A DNA stretch of 61,163 nucleotides from Bryobacterales bacterium. GTDB lineage: Bacteria > Acidobacteriota > Terriglobia > Bryobacterales > UBA6623. This document shows positions 52,127 through 60,696 of this stretch, in pieces. Numbering within the stretch: the stretch's first letter is position 1; each line of letters opens with the position of its first letter. The notes beneath the pieces were generated by a model that worked only from the letters and a program-made list of their open reading frames with translations, had not been told where the DNA came from and made no database searches. The stretch is from NCBI GenBank assembly GCA_022826925.1, contig JAJDTX010000124.1, forward strand, positions 1 to 61,163, read 5' to 3'. Both the position numbers and the translations under genes were made by a program.

Positions 52127-53056
52127 ATGCAAACCCCTTGGGGCGAGATCGAAGTCCAAGACGCGCACGCGCACTTCTTCGGGCAATCGTTCTTCAAGGC
52201 TCTGGCCGTTCAAAAGGGTGTCTCTGACGTTGCAGGTATGGTCGCGGCGCTGGGCTGGGACCTGCCGCCCGACCGCAACGAAGATCTGGCCCGCCGCTGG
52301 GCTGAGGAGCTGGACCGGCATGGCGTCGCGAAGTCAGTCTTGATGGCGAGCGTTCCCGGCGACGAAGCCGCGGTTGGCGATGCGGTGCAAACATTCCCAG
52401 ACCGCTTCTACGGCTACTTCATGCTCAACCCGCTCGCGGACGGAGCGCTAGAGCGGGCGAGGGTAGCCTTTGAAGAAATTGGCCTGCAGGGCTTGTGCCT
52501 GTTCCCAGCGATGCAAGGGTTCTCAGTGCAGGACGCGAGACTCGGCCCTCTGTACAAACTTGCGTCTCAGGCCGACAACCGGGTCGTATTCGTCCACATG
52601 GGAGTGTTGACCGTGGGCATTCGGGCCAAGCTCGGCCTTCCCTCCAAGTTCAACATGAGCTTCTCGAACCCCATCGACTTGCACGCCGTCGCAATGGATC
52701 ACCCCTCCACGAACTTTGTGCTGCCACACTTCGGCGCGGGCTACTTTCGAGAAGCGCTCATGCTTGCGTCCTTGTCACCGAACGTCTACCTGGACACCTC
52801 CAGCAGCAACAGTTGGAGGAAGTACCTGACTCCGCGACCCGGCCTGCATGAGATCTTCGCCCAGGCGCTGGATGTGGTCGGCCCCGAGCGCCTCTTATTC
52901 GGCTCGGACTCATCGTTCTTCCCTCGCGGCTGGAATCGCGAGGTGTTCGATGCTCAATGCGAAGCAATGGCCCAAGCGGGCGCATCGCAAAGTGACGCTG
53001 AGGCAGTATTCGGTGCCAATCTAGCCCGGCTTCTCAGCCCAGGATCTTGCCGATAG
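52127..53056 (+). CDS. Amidohydrolase_2 family metal-dependent hydrolase
   Basis: The 309-residue protein is a TIM-barrel amidohydrolase of the aminocarboxymuconate-semialdehyde decarboxylase class: VQDAHAHFFGQSFF (first metal histidines), then NRVVFVHMGV, DHPSTNFVLPHFGAGYFREA and RLLFGSDSSFFPRG with the conserved aspartate. Reaction likely decarboxylation or hydrolysis of an aromatic or lactone-like substrate. AGGGATAGG precedes the ATG. It lies four bases after the sulfur-carrier gene, an unusual pairing, and precedes the Gfo/Idh/MocA gene by about 100 bases. Confidence 0.87.
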   Translation: MQTPWGEIEVQDAHAHFFGQSFFKALAVQKGVSDVAGMVAALGWDLPPDRNEDLARRWAEELDRHGVAKSVLMASVPGDEAAVGDAVQTFPDRFYGYFMLNPLADGALERARVAFEEIGLQGLCLFPAMQGFSVQDARLGPLYKLASQADNRVVFVHMGVLTVGIRAKLGLPSKFNMSFSNPIDLHAVAMDHPSTNFVLPHFGAGYFREALMLASLSPNVYLDTSSSNSWRKYLTPRPGLHEIFAQALDVVGPERLLFGSDSSFFPRGWNREVFDAQCEAMAQAGASQSDAEAVFGANLARLLSPGSCR

Positions 53057-53155
53057 GCACTCGGACAAGCCTGGCCGCGGTTCCTGCGGACATTTCGGAT
53101 TTCACATCGCGTTCGAACCCTCAGCCTCGGCCAGTCGGTACGATACAACCAAGCC

Positions 53156-54667
53156 ATGGCACGTCAAGGTCTTAACCGACGATACTTTTTCTTCGGCGCA
53201 CTTCTCGCCGGCGCGATTCCATCCGGCGGCTACGGAACGGTCAAGTCGCTACGGGCGCTGGGGTACAAACCCTACTACGACAAGCTGAACGTCGCGGCAA
53301 TCGGCTGCGGCGGCCGGGGCGGCAGCATTTTGAACGAAGTGGCGCAGACCGAGAATATCGTCGCGTTGTGTGACGTTGACGAGAAGCGCGCAGCGGAGAA
53401 TTTCCAGCGATACGCCATGCAGCCCAAGTACGCAGACTTCCGCGTAATGCTGGAAAAGCAGGACAAGAACATCGACGCATGCACGATAGGGATCCCCGAC
53501 CACATGCATGCGACCGCGGCACTCGCCTGCATGCAGGCGGGAAAGCATGTCTACCTCGAAAAGCCGTTGACGCGCACGCCGTGGGAAGCGCGCCTGATGG
53601 TGGACGCAGCCCAGAAGTACGGCGTCGCTACACAGATGGGCAACCAGGGCTATTCGCACGAGAGTATTCGGGTCACGAGCGAGATTCTCTGGTCAGGCGA
53701 GATCGGCGATGTCCGAGAAGTGCATGCCTCGTCGTCACCGGGGACCCATCCGGTTGGGCTGACCGTAATGCCGGACGAGACGTCTGTACCAGAGGGCCTG
53801 AACTGGGACCTGTGGCTGGGAGGCGCGGACATGCGCGCCTACAACCCCACATTCACGCCCTATAACTGGCGGGGTTACTTTGACTTTGGAACCGGCCAAC
53901 TCGGCAACTGGGGCATTCACGTGCTGGGGCCGGTGAATATGGCGCTGCAACTGGGAGCGCCGACAAGCGTGGAACTGTTGCGACAGGTTGACTCCAGCCA
54001 GTGGACATTCCCGACGCGAGCTGTGCTCAGGTACGATTTCCCGGCACGCGGCAAGATGCCGCCGGTATCGGTCTACTGGCATGATTCGGCGCGGCCGACC
54101 GAAGAGGAGGCCTATCGCGTTCCCGGCATGGACGAGCAGACGATCCTGCCGACGGCGAACAATCTGAGCTCCAAGGGACGCGGACCGGAGCCGCGACCCA
54201 GCAGGCGGCGAAGCCCGCGGAGCGGCCCGCCGAGGGGCGCAGGAGGGCCGGGGGTTGCAGTCTTCGGCTACGAGCGGCGCGGCGATCCGGCCCAGCCCGG
54301 CGTGCTTTCAAGCAATGGAGCCGTCTTCGTCGGATCAAAGGGCATGATGACCACAGTTGCTCGCGGGGAAGGCGTGCATCTGCTGCCCGCCGAGCGCTGG
54401 CACGACTACGAGCTGCCACCGCAGTTGTTGACGCGCTCGCCGGGCCACATGAACGACTGGGTGCGCGCCTGCAAAGGCGGTGATGCGGCCTGTTCGGACT
54501 TCCGAATCTCCGGACCCTACACCGAATGGGTCGTGCTAGGAGCCATCGCGTTCCGCGTTCCGGGCAAGCTCGAATGGGACAGCGCGAAGTTGCGGTTCAC
54601 CAACAGCGACGAGGCGAACAAGTATGTGAAGCCATCGTTCCGGAAGGGGTGGGAGCTGCAACTGTAG
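53156..54667 (+). CDS. Gfo/Idh/MocA family oxidoreductase, exported, with low-complexity insert
   Basis: The 503-residue product starts MARQGLNRRYFFFGALLAGA, a probable Tat signal. LNVAAIGCGGRGGSILNEV is the NAD(P)-binding Rossmann loop and AGKHVYLEKPL the conserved EKP motif. The C-terminal domain is the oxidoreductase beta sheet (YFDFGTGQLGNWGIHVLGPV, PGHMNDWVRACKGGDAACSD). Between them, residues about 338-376 (from SSKGRGPEPRPSRRRSPRSG) are arginine/proline/glycine rich and unlike the family. Members of this exported subgroup oxidise or isomerise sugars in planctomycete and acidobacterial glycan pathways. An insert might be a frame-preserving expansion. Confidence 0.85.
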   Translation: MARQGLNRRYFFFGALLAGAIPSGGYGTVKSLRALGYKPYYDKLNVAAIGCGGRGGSILNEVAQTENIVALCDVDEKRAAENFQRYAMQPKYADFRVMLEKQDKNIDACTIGIPDHMHATAALACMQAGKHVYLEKPLTRTPWEARLMVDAAQKYGVATQMGNQGYSHESIRVTSEILWSGEIGDVREVHASSSPGTHPVGLTVMPDETSVPEGLNWDLWLGGADMRAYNPTFTPYNWRGYFDFGTGQLGNWGIHVLGPVNMALQLGAPTSVELLRQVDSSQWTFPTRAVLRYDFPARGKMPPVSVYWHDSARPTEEEAYRVPGMDEQTILPTANNLSSKGRGPEPRPSRRRSPRSGPPRGAGGPGVAVFGYERRGDPAQPGVLSSNGAVFVGSKGMMTTVARGEGVHLLPAERWHDYELPPQLLTRSPGHMNDWVRACKGGDAACSDFRISGPYTEWVVLGAIAFRVPGKLEWDSAKLRFTNSDEANKYVKPSFRKGWELQL

Positions 54668-54744
54668 CGGTCGGGCTTGTCCAACCGATGCAAGCCTTGA
54701 ATTTCGCGGGCCGACCTGCCAGCGAAGCTAGCGGGTTCTGTTGA

Positions 54745-56241
54745 TCACTGGCCATCCAAGTAGAACGGGTGGCGCTTATCTCGCTGCATGCTCTGGTCAA
54801 AGCGACGGGCGATCTCGTCCAGCCTCTCGACAATCTCTGGACGCTCGGACGCGAGGTTGCGAGTCTCCCCCCTATCGGCGTCGAGGTCGTAGAGCTCCGG
54901 CTCCTCGCGCATGGCGTGATGGCGCTCGAACAGTTCAGGGTTCTGCAGGTACCACAGTGATGACGACTGTTCCGCCGGTTCGGTGTGCCGGAGGAACAGC
55001 TTCCACCGGCCGAGTCGGAGCGCTTGCAGCTGCGTGCCGAAGTAGTAATAGAAAGGCTTCTGAGACAGCTCGTCCGTCTTTCCTAGCAGCAGGTCGGCGA
55101 TGGACCTTCCGTCAATTACCCGGTCGCCAGGCACATCCGCACTAGCCAGCTCGGCCAAGGTAGGGAGCAAATCGAGGATCGAAGCCGGCTCGCCGGTGGT
55201 TGTGCCGGCGGCGACTCTGCCCGGCCACCGGAATATGCCGGGCTCCCGCATCCCCCCCTCGAACGTGTTCCCTTTGCGGCCCCGGAGCCCGCCCGTGCTG
55301 CCACCGCCGCTACGAACTCCCCAGCGCCCGCCCGGTCGTGTCGGGCCGTTGTCCGAGGTAAAGACGACTAGGGTCCGCTCGTCTAGGTCGAGGTCCCGGA
55401 GCGTCCGCAACACCTCGCCCACGCTCCAGTCCAGTTCCTCGACAGTGTCGGCGTAGAATCCGTAGGGCGAGCGTCCCTCGAAGTCCTCCGAGGCGTACTG
55501 CGGGTTGTGAGGGAACGTGTGCGGGAAATACAGGAAGAACGGCCGGCTTCGGTTTTCTTCAATGAAGTGCACGGCCCGTTCTGTGTAGCGCCGTGTCAGG
55601 GTGTGCTGGTTGACCGGAGCCTCGACGATTTCGTCGTTGTCCAATAGTGGCAATTTCCAAAAGGCGTGCTGCGGGCGGAGAACTTCATCCGGCTCCCACT
55701 TGAGCATGTCGTTGGAGTAAGGCAGGCCGTAAAAGAAATCGAAGCCGTGGCGCTGGGCGCGAAACGGCTTGGGCCACCCGAGGTGCCACTTGCCGATCGC
55801 CGCTGTGGCATAGCCTTTGTCCGAGAGGAGTTCCGCAATGGTGATCTCGGCAGGCGCCAGGCCCGTCAATTCGGTCGGGAACAGGACATAAGGCACCCCC
55901 GCCCGTACTGGGTAGCGACCAGTCAACAACGACGCTCTCGACGGGCTGCAGAAGGGAGCCGTCGCGTAGAAGTCAGTGAACCGCATCCCCTCTGCCGCCA
56001 TGCGGTCCAGATTCGGGGTTCGGATAGTCTCCGATCCGTACGCGCCAAGATCGCCGTACCCGAGGTCGTCGGCAAAGATCACGATGAAGTTCGGCTGGTC
56101 AGCCAACGCGATGGGTGCCGAGAGCGCTAGTAGGAATGCGAGTTGGACCAAGGCCGGGCCGCGCCGCTGGCGGATCTTCGATTCCCACGCCGAGAGGGCC
56201 CTAGCCAAGGCTTCTTGCGAGGAGCACATCGAAATCATCAT
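54745..56241 (-). CDS. Sulfatase (N-acetylgalactosamine-6-sulfatase-like), exported
   Basis: The 498-residue protein has a hydrophobic leader (ALVQLAFLLALSAPIALA) and QPNFIVIFADDLGYGDLGAY. The formylglycine motif is C98-S-P-S-R102 in FCSPSRASLLTGRYPVRAG. IGKWHLGWPKP and FTSDNGPTRPGGRWGVRSGG are active-site segments; the C-terminus YDLDADRGETRNLASERPEI is the standard tail. It is closest by eye to arylsulfatase A/GALNS-like enzymes. Three methionines near the start (56241, 56238, 56229) make the start uncertain. It faces the Gfo/Idh/MocA gene tail-to-tail. Confidence 0.93.
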   Translation of the reverse strand: MMISMCSSQEALARALSAWESKIRQRRGPALVQLAFLLALSAPIALADQPNFIVIFADDLGYGDLGAYGSETIRTPNLDRMAAEGMRFTDFYATAPFCSPSRASLLTGRYPVRAGVPYVLFPTELTGLAPAEITIAELLSDKGYATAAIGKWHLGWPKPFRAQRHGFDFFYGLPYSNDMLKWEPDEVLRPQHAFWKLPLLDNDEIVEAPVNQHTLTRRYTERAVHFIEENRSRPFFLYFPHTFPHNPQYASEDFEGRSPYGFYADTVEELDWSVGEVLRTLRDLDLDERTLVVFTSDNGPTRPGGRWGVRSGGGSTGGLRGRKGNTFEGGMREPGIFRWPGRVAAGTTTGEPASILDLLPTLAELASADVPGDRVIDGRSIADLLLGKTDELSQKPFYYYFGTQLQALRLGRWKLFLRHTEPAEQSSSLWYLQNPELFERHHAMREEPELYDLDADRGETRNLASERPEIVERLDEIARRFDQSMQRDKRHPFYLDGQ

Positions 56242-56400
56242 GCCAGAGCGTGCGGCTGAGTCTCAGCGCCGCTTGCTGGCTACACGCCTCATCGGCCCCT
56301 ATGCTTTGCCTCCCAAGGGGAAACGGTTTGCATGGTTGCGTGTGTCCGGGTAGCGCTCCCAAGAAGGGGTCGTCGGAGGCGGAGCGACATCGTCGAACCC

Positions 56401-56517
56401 TCAGTTGACCAGGATCTCTGCCCACAGCCGTTGCTTGATGTTCTCGAACATGAACGATATCGAGTAGCCGTCGATTAGATCGCTAGTCGCTAAAGGGATT
56501 CGAGTGTCGCGAAGCAT
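56401..56517 (-). other. Possible 38-residue peptide or gene remnant
   Basis: A frame from an ATG at 56517 to a TGA at 56401 reads MLRDTRIPLATSDLIDGYSI and ends SFMFENIKQRLWAEILVN. Its amphipathic, mixed composition and normal-looking end resemble a real protein C-terminus. There is no good Shine-Dalgarno, and the frame is open further upstream. It could be the remnant of a larger gene. Confidence 0.3.
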
Positions 56518-56783
56518 TAATCCCGAACCGATGCCCGACCGGCGGCTTCACGGTCGACTTGCCACTCGCCATACGCCAGAGGCATCGCGAAAGTGGCGAG
56601 CAGGGCGGCTACACGGAGACCGGTGGCGAAGCTCCTCATTCGACAGATTCGAGGCAGGCTGAGAGCACGGAATCTTCAATGTCCCATAGTCTGTTCCCGG
56701 AGCAATGCAGGGCGCAGCACGCTGCATGCTGGCAATGCGCACGGGCCGCAACCGGTGGCAGCAAGAGCGGAAATCCTCATTTT

Positions 56784-56797
56784 GATGTGATATCATC
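56784..56797. promoter_or_regulatory. Operator-like palindrome for the third toxin-antitoxin pair
   Basis: The palindrome TGATATCA (56788-56795) sits inside GATGTGATATCATC, six bases before the antitoxin ATG. It has the size and position expected for autorepression by the antitoxin. Confidence 0.4.
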
Positions 56798-56803
56798 AGA
56801 TGT

Positions 56804-57037
56804 ATGCGCACCACACTAGATATTGACGATGACGTGCTGTTCGCGGTGAAGGATCTGGCGGCGATCGAAAGGAAGAGTGCGGGCAAGACGCTCTCCGACT
56901 TGGCTCGGCAAGCGCTCCAGCATCAGCCGACCGAATTCTCGGAAGTGCGGAACGGGTTCCCGTTGCTCCGCGGGTCGAGAAACTTCGTGACTCCCAGCCA
57001 AGTTGACCGACTGCTTGAGGATGAGCTAGGCGAATGA
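56804..57037 (+). CDS. VapB-like antitoxin (ribbon-helix-helix)
   Basis: The 77-residue protein opens MRTTLDIDDDVLFAVKDLAA, the VapB ribbon-helix-helix pattern, and continues KTLSDLARQALQHQPTEFSE. The C-terminus (FVTPSQVDRLLEDELGE) contacts the toxin in related systems. The stop overlaps the toxin start by four bases. Decayed copies of the same protein segments are recognisable at 59.9-60.1 kb. Confidence 0.88.
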   Translation: MRTTLDIDDDVLFAVKDLAAIERKSAGKTLSDLARQALQHQPTEFSEVRNGFPLLRGSRNFVTPSQVDRLLEDELGE

Positions 57038-57465
57038 GGGTCCTTTTTGACGTGAACGTATTGATCGCGCTGTTCGATCCGAGACACATCCATCACCATC
57101 TAGCGCACAGTTGGTGGGAGCACAACCGTGCGTCCGGCTGGGCCTCTTGTCCGCTGACCCAGAACGGCTTCGTGCGTGTACTGTCGCAGCCGGGCTATCC
57201 CAATTCTGTTGCCACTCCAGTGGCGATCCGCATGCTCGGCGAGGCGGTGCGCACGCCGGACCACGCATTCTGGCCGGATAACTTGTCAATTACTTCCGGC
57301 AACCATTTCCGTTCGGAGCGAATGTTGGGTCCCAGGCAAGTGACCGACCTGTACCTGCTTTCCCTCGCTGTCCAAAGGGACGGACGCTTGGCGACATTCG
57401 ATCGAACAATCCCCCTGTCAGCAGTAGTAGGAGCAGCCAGTAAACACCTAGCCATACTGTCGTAA
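57034..57465 (+). CDS. VapC-like PIN-domain toxin
   Basis: The 143-residue product begins MRVLFDVNVLIALFDPRHIH, with Asp6 as the first catalytic acid, and has TDLYLLSLAVQRDGRLATFD carrying the later acids (the D in VTDLYLL and in TFDRTI). It belongs to the longer PIN class of tRNA/rRNA-cleaving toxins. Coupled by the ATGA overlap to its antitoxin. GC is slightly below the neighbouring sulfatases. Confidence 0.88.
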   Translation: MRVLFDVNVLIALFDPRHIHHHLAHSWWEHNRASGWASCPLTQNGFVRVLSQPGYPNSVATPVAIRMLGEAVRTPDHAFWPDNLSITSGNHFRSERMLGPRQVTDLYLLSLAVQRDGRLATFDRTIPLSAVVGAASKHLAILS

Positions 57466-57638
57466 GCCGAGTCTGCCAAGAACGAGACCCCAAGGCTAAC
57501 CCTATGCCAAGGATGGTCCCACGAACAGGCCGGTCTCCGGGTGGGTGATCCTGATGTCGCCGCTCGCACAAGGGCGCGCAGACGCCGACCGGGGACGATT
57601 TCACCGCTGAGGCTGAAGGCCTGTTACAAGAGAGTGAG

Positions 57639-58196
57639 ATGGCACATAGGGACAGCGCCGCATCGAAGGAACTGGGAGCCGGAAAAGGGGGAGGAGAGGG
57701 CTTGAGTGCGCTCGGCAATCAGCCAGAACCTGTCACTCTACCAGTCGCCCTGGCTCTGGCCGGGCTGCTGGGCTGCTGGGCAGGTCTGTACCCGCCACCA
57801 CTCCATGCCGCAAGCGAGAATACACGCGCCGCTGCGAGAGCATGCGCAGAGTTGGACTGGCGGGACCAGAGCGGTGCGGCACGGGCGGAAACCTATCGCG
57901 ATGCCGTGCGCTGCTTCAAGGCCCTCTATGTTCGCGTGGCCGCTGCCGGGCATTCGAGCGAGGAATTCGAAGAAGAACTCGCAGCGCGAGTTGACAACCT
58001 CGAAGCGGCTTACCACCGGAGCCGGGACACCTGCCATCTCCGACAGCAGCTCAGGCTAGAAGACGGGGGTTGCGGGACGGCTAGTCTTGCGCCTCAGGAG
58101 TTCGTTACCATCCTGAAGACGATGATTCTCGATGAAGATGCGGGCTGGGTAAACAGTGACCCAGCACTGGCCAAGGCACTGCGTTTGCACGAATGA
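57639..58196 (+). CDS. Membrane-anchored or exported protein, unknown function
   Basis: The 185-residue product has one hydrophobic segment (VTLPVALALAGLLGCWAGLY, about residues 32-51) after a charged leader, then a mostly helical, cysteine-containing domain (ACAELDWRDQSGAARAETYR, CHLRQQLRLEDGGCGTASLA). Four cysteines could form disulfides in the periplasm. It ends with a four-base overlap with the following sulfatase, so the two are translated together. I do not recognise the family; a helper or partner of the sulfatase is possible. Confidence 0.65.
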   Translation: MAHRDSAASKELGAGKGGGEGLSALGNQPEPVTLPVALALAGLLGCWAGLYPPPLHAASENTRAAARACAELDWRDQSGAARAETYRDAVRCFKALYVRVAAAGHSSEEFEEELAARVDNLEAAYHRSRDTCHLRQQLRLEDGGCGTASLAPQEFVTILKTMILDEDAGWVNSDPALAKALRLHE

Positions 58197-59809
58197 AGCG
58201 GCAAACGGCGGGAGGGATGGAGAAGGCCGTGACTGCAAGCGCGAGCGGCAAGATGATGGCGGCCACCGTGCTGGCAGGCCTTTTGGCCGGACCACTGTCA
58301 TCGGCTACGCAGCCGGCTAGGCCACATGTGCTGCTGATCTATACCGACGACCAAGGCTACGGAGATGTCAGCGCTCTGAACCCCAAGTCAAGATTCCAAA
58401 CCCCGAACCTAGACCGGCTGGTCCGCGAGGGCATGGCCTTCACCGATGCCCACTCGTCCGACACCGTATGCACACCATCGCGGTACGGCTTGCTGACGGG
58501 TCGCTACAGTTGGCGGACCCGAATGAAGAAGGGCGTGATGGGAGCCGAGGGGGAGGGGCTCATCGCAGAAGGCAGGACGACGCTGGCCTCCATGCTCCGG
58601 GACTCGGGCTACAGGACAGCGATGGTTGGCAAATGGCACTTGGGCATGACTTTCCACGGCAATAAGGGGAACCGTGACTGGTCTCGGCCGGTGCTGGACG
58701 GTCCAGTCGATAAGGGCTTCGACTACTTCTACGGGATCCCAGCCTCAATGAACTACGGGGTGCTCACCTACATCGAAAACCGCCGCATCCTCGATCCCCC
58801 GACGCTTTGGACCCAAAAGAAAGCGAACGAGATCGCCATCGCCGACTACCGGATCACTCCTCCGTACGAACGCACCCGGGCGGGTGGAGAACTGGAGGTG
58901 GCACCCAGCTTCGACGACCAACAGGTTCTGACGGTGTTCACCAACCGGGCAGTTCGGTGGCTCGATGATTTCGCCTCCGAAGGCGGTGACGAGCCGTTCT
59001 TCCTGTACGTGGCCTACACGTCCCCGCACAAGCCGGTGATCCCGATTCCCGAGTTCCAAGGGAAATCGGAGGCGGGAGCATACGGCGACTTCATGATGGA
59101 GACAGACGCGCATATCGGGAGCTTGCTAGAGGCTTTGGACCGAAATGAAATGACCCGGGACACGCTCGTGCTGGTGACGAGCGACAACGGCCCAGAAACG
59201 ACGTACCGAGAGCGATTGAAACGATTCGGCCACGCTAGTGCTGGTGGGCTGCGAGGCGGCAAGCGAGACCTGTACGAAGGCGGGCATCGCGTGCCATTCG
59301 TAGTGCGCTGGCCCGCCGTGGTGAAACCCGGACAACGATCCTCCGACCTCGTTTGCCAGACCGACTTGCTAGCCACCATGGCCGAGGTGCTGGACCGGGA
59401 ACTCGAACCTGACGAGGCCGAGGATAGCGTCAGCTTCCTACCGATCCTCAAGGGGGAGCAGCGGCCGACGCGACCGCCGGTCATTCATCACTCTTCCGCA
59501 GGCTATTTCGCGATTCGGGACGGGCGCTGGAAGCTCAACATGATCCGGGGCTCGGGCGGAAGTCTGGCCCCACGCATCGTGGAGGCCAAGCTAGGAGAGC
59601 CTCAGTTCGAGTTGTATGACATCAGTGCCGATCTGGCCGAGACCAACAACGTAGCTGGCCAAGAGCCGGGTGTGGTCTCGCGCCTGCGTGACGAAATCAC
59701 GCGGATTGTGACCACTGGGCGGAGCACAGCGGGGCCGCCAGCCCGCAACGACGGAGCGGTGTGGTGGCCAGAACTGACATGGCTCGCACCGAACGACAGC
59801 AAACGTTGA
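58193..59809 (+). CDS. Sulfatase, exported
   Basis: The 538-residue protein begins MKRQTAGGMEKAVTASASGK and has a hydrophobic leader (MMAATVLAGLLAGPLSSA). RPHVLLIYTDDQGYGDVSAL gives the metal aspartates. The formylglycine motif is C93-T-P-S-R97 in VCTPSRYGLLTGRYSWR. MVGKWHLGMTFHGN, SPHKPVIPIPEF and VTSDNGPETTYRER complete the active site, like arylsulfatases of the A/GALNS branch. Its start overlaps the previous gene by ATGA. The trailing 500 bases contain a decayed toxin-antitoxin copy. Confidence 0.93.
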   Translation: MKRQTAGGMEKAVTASASGKMMAATVLAGLLAGPLSSATQPARPHVLLIYTDDQGYGDVSALNPKSRFQTPNLDRLVREGMAFTDAHSSDTVCTPSRYGLLTGRYSWRTRMKKGVMGAEGEGLIAEGRTTLASMLRDSGYRTAMVGKWHLGMTFHGNKGNRDWSRPVLDGPVDKGFDYFYGIPASMNYGVLTYIENRRILDPPTLWTQKKANEIAIADYRITPPYERTRAGGELEVAPSFDDQQVLTVFTNRAVRWLDDFASEGGDEPFFLYVAYTSPHKPVIPIPEFQGKSEAGAYGDFMMETDAHIGSLLEALDRNEMTRDTLVLVTSDNGPETTYRERLKRFGHASAGGLRGGKRDLYEGGHRVPFVVRWPAVVKPGQRSSDLVCQTDLLATMAEVLDRELEPDEAEDSVSFLPILKGEQRPTRPPVIHHSSAGYFAIRDGRWKLNMIRGSGGSLAPRIVEAKLGEPQFELYDISADLAETNNVAGQEPGVVSRLRDEITRIVTTGRSTAGPPARNDGAVWWPELTWLAPNDSKR

Positions 59810-59896
59810 TCGCGGCCCGGGCGGCCTGACATCGAATTCGCCTGTTTGGCGGTTGCAGGGGCGCCACCCTATGCTCCGAAGCGAGAGTATCGGACG

Positions 59897-60341
59897 TATG
59901 CGGACCAAGTCAGTAATCGACGACGACGAGTTGTCCGCGGCGTAGAACCTAGCGGCAATATTGAAAAGAAAGGTACGGGCAGAGAACGCCCCGATCTGCC
60001 TCAGCCGGTGCCCCGGCATCGTTTGACCGAAGCCCCGGCAAGAAGGAACGGGTGCGAACTGCTCTCCGGCGGGAGGAACACGTGACGGCAGAACTGGTTG
60101 ACCAGTTGCTTGAGGGCGAGCCTGGACAGTAAGGATCCTCGTTGACGCGAAGGCGCTGATTGCGGCCACAGCTGCCCGCCGATGCTCTGACTTTTCGCCA
60201 TCTACCAGTTGAGAAGAGCTGTGCCGCAGCCACTTTCGAGCCCGAGCTTGTACTCGCAAGAAGATCTCAAGCCGTCAAACCTGCCGCGCGTGAGAGTCTG
60301 AGCATCAGTACCCTTGCCTCGCGGCACTCACGAAAGGAGAA
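59897..60341 (+). pseudogene. Decayed copy of the VapBC module at 56.8-57.5 kb
   Basis: From ATG 59897 the frame reads MRTKSVIDDDELSAA, then a stop, then NLAAILKRK, against MRTTLDIDDDVLFAVKDLAA in the intact antitoxin. Another phase reads HVTAELVDQLLEGEPGQ before a stop, against FVTPSQVDRLLEDELGE, and RILVDAKALIAA follows, matching the toxin start MRVLFDVNVLIAL. Weaker similarity to toxin-internal bases continues to about 60341. Multiple frameshifts, stops and gaps show that neither gene works. Upstream bases also resemble those before the intact module. Confidence 0.8.
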
Positions 60342-60348
60342 CTAGTCG

Positions 60349-60696
60349 ATGAGACGTCACATCCTAATCGCAGCGGTGGCGGCTGTGACAATCCAGCCAT
60401 TGACGCCGCTGCCCTTGTCGAGCGGGCGGACCAAAGGCGACCGGGTCGCGAACGTAGTCGGGCGAATCGCTTCCGCGGGGTGCGCGGTCGATGTCGCCAG
60501 CGAAACTGTGGCCGTCTGGGACGCTCCAACGGTCCAGAGCCTTGATCGCGGACCGCTCGATACCTTGAGGCAAAGGACACGGCGCACGCACGACAGGTGC
60601 GTACCGAGGAGGGAGTGCTTCACTAACCAAAGCCCCGTCCGCACCAGAAGGGATCCCGACAGATTGTTCAGGACGCCGACATTTCTGGGCAGGTGA
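60349..60696 (+). CDS. Possible small exported protein, doubtful
   Basis: A 115-residue frame starts MRRHILIAAVAAVTIQPLTP, a plausible signal sequence, with AAGGAG twelve bases upstream. The remainder is arginine-rich and unlike any family I know, and frames of similar length overlap it on the other strand. It directly follows the decayed toxin-antitoxin copy. It may be a chance frame. Confidence 0.3.
   Translation: MRRHILIAAVAAVTIQPLTPLPLSSGRTKGDRVANVVGRIASAGCAVDVASETVAVWDAPTVQSLDRGPLDTLRQRTRRTHDRCVPRRECFTNQSPVRTRRDPDRLFRTPTFLGR

Larger units (their letters stand above)
56242..56803. other. Intergenic stretch with a possible peptide gene
   Basis: About 560 bases between divergent genes. 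Besides the short frame at 56401-56517 and the antitoxin operator near 56.79 kb, I see no supported feature; larger frames on both strands have no recognisable products. Confidence 0.5.
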
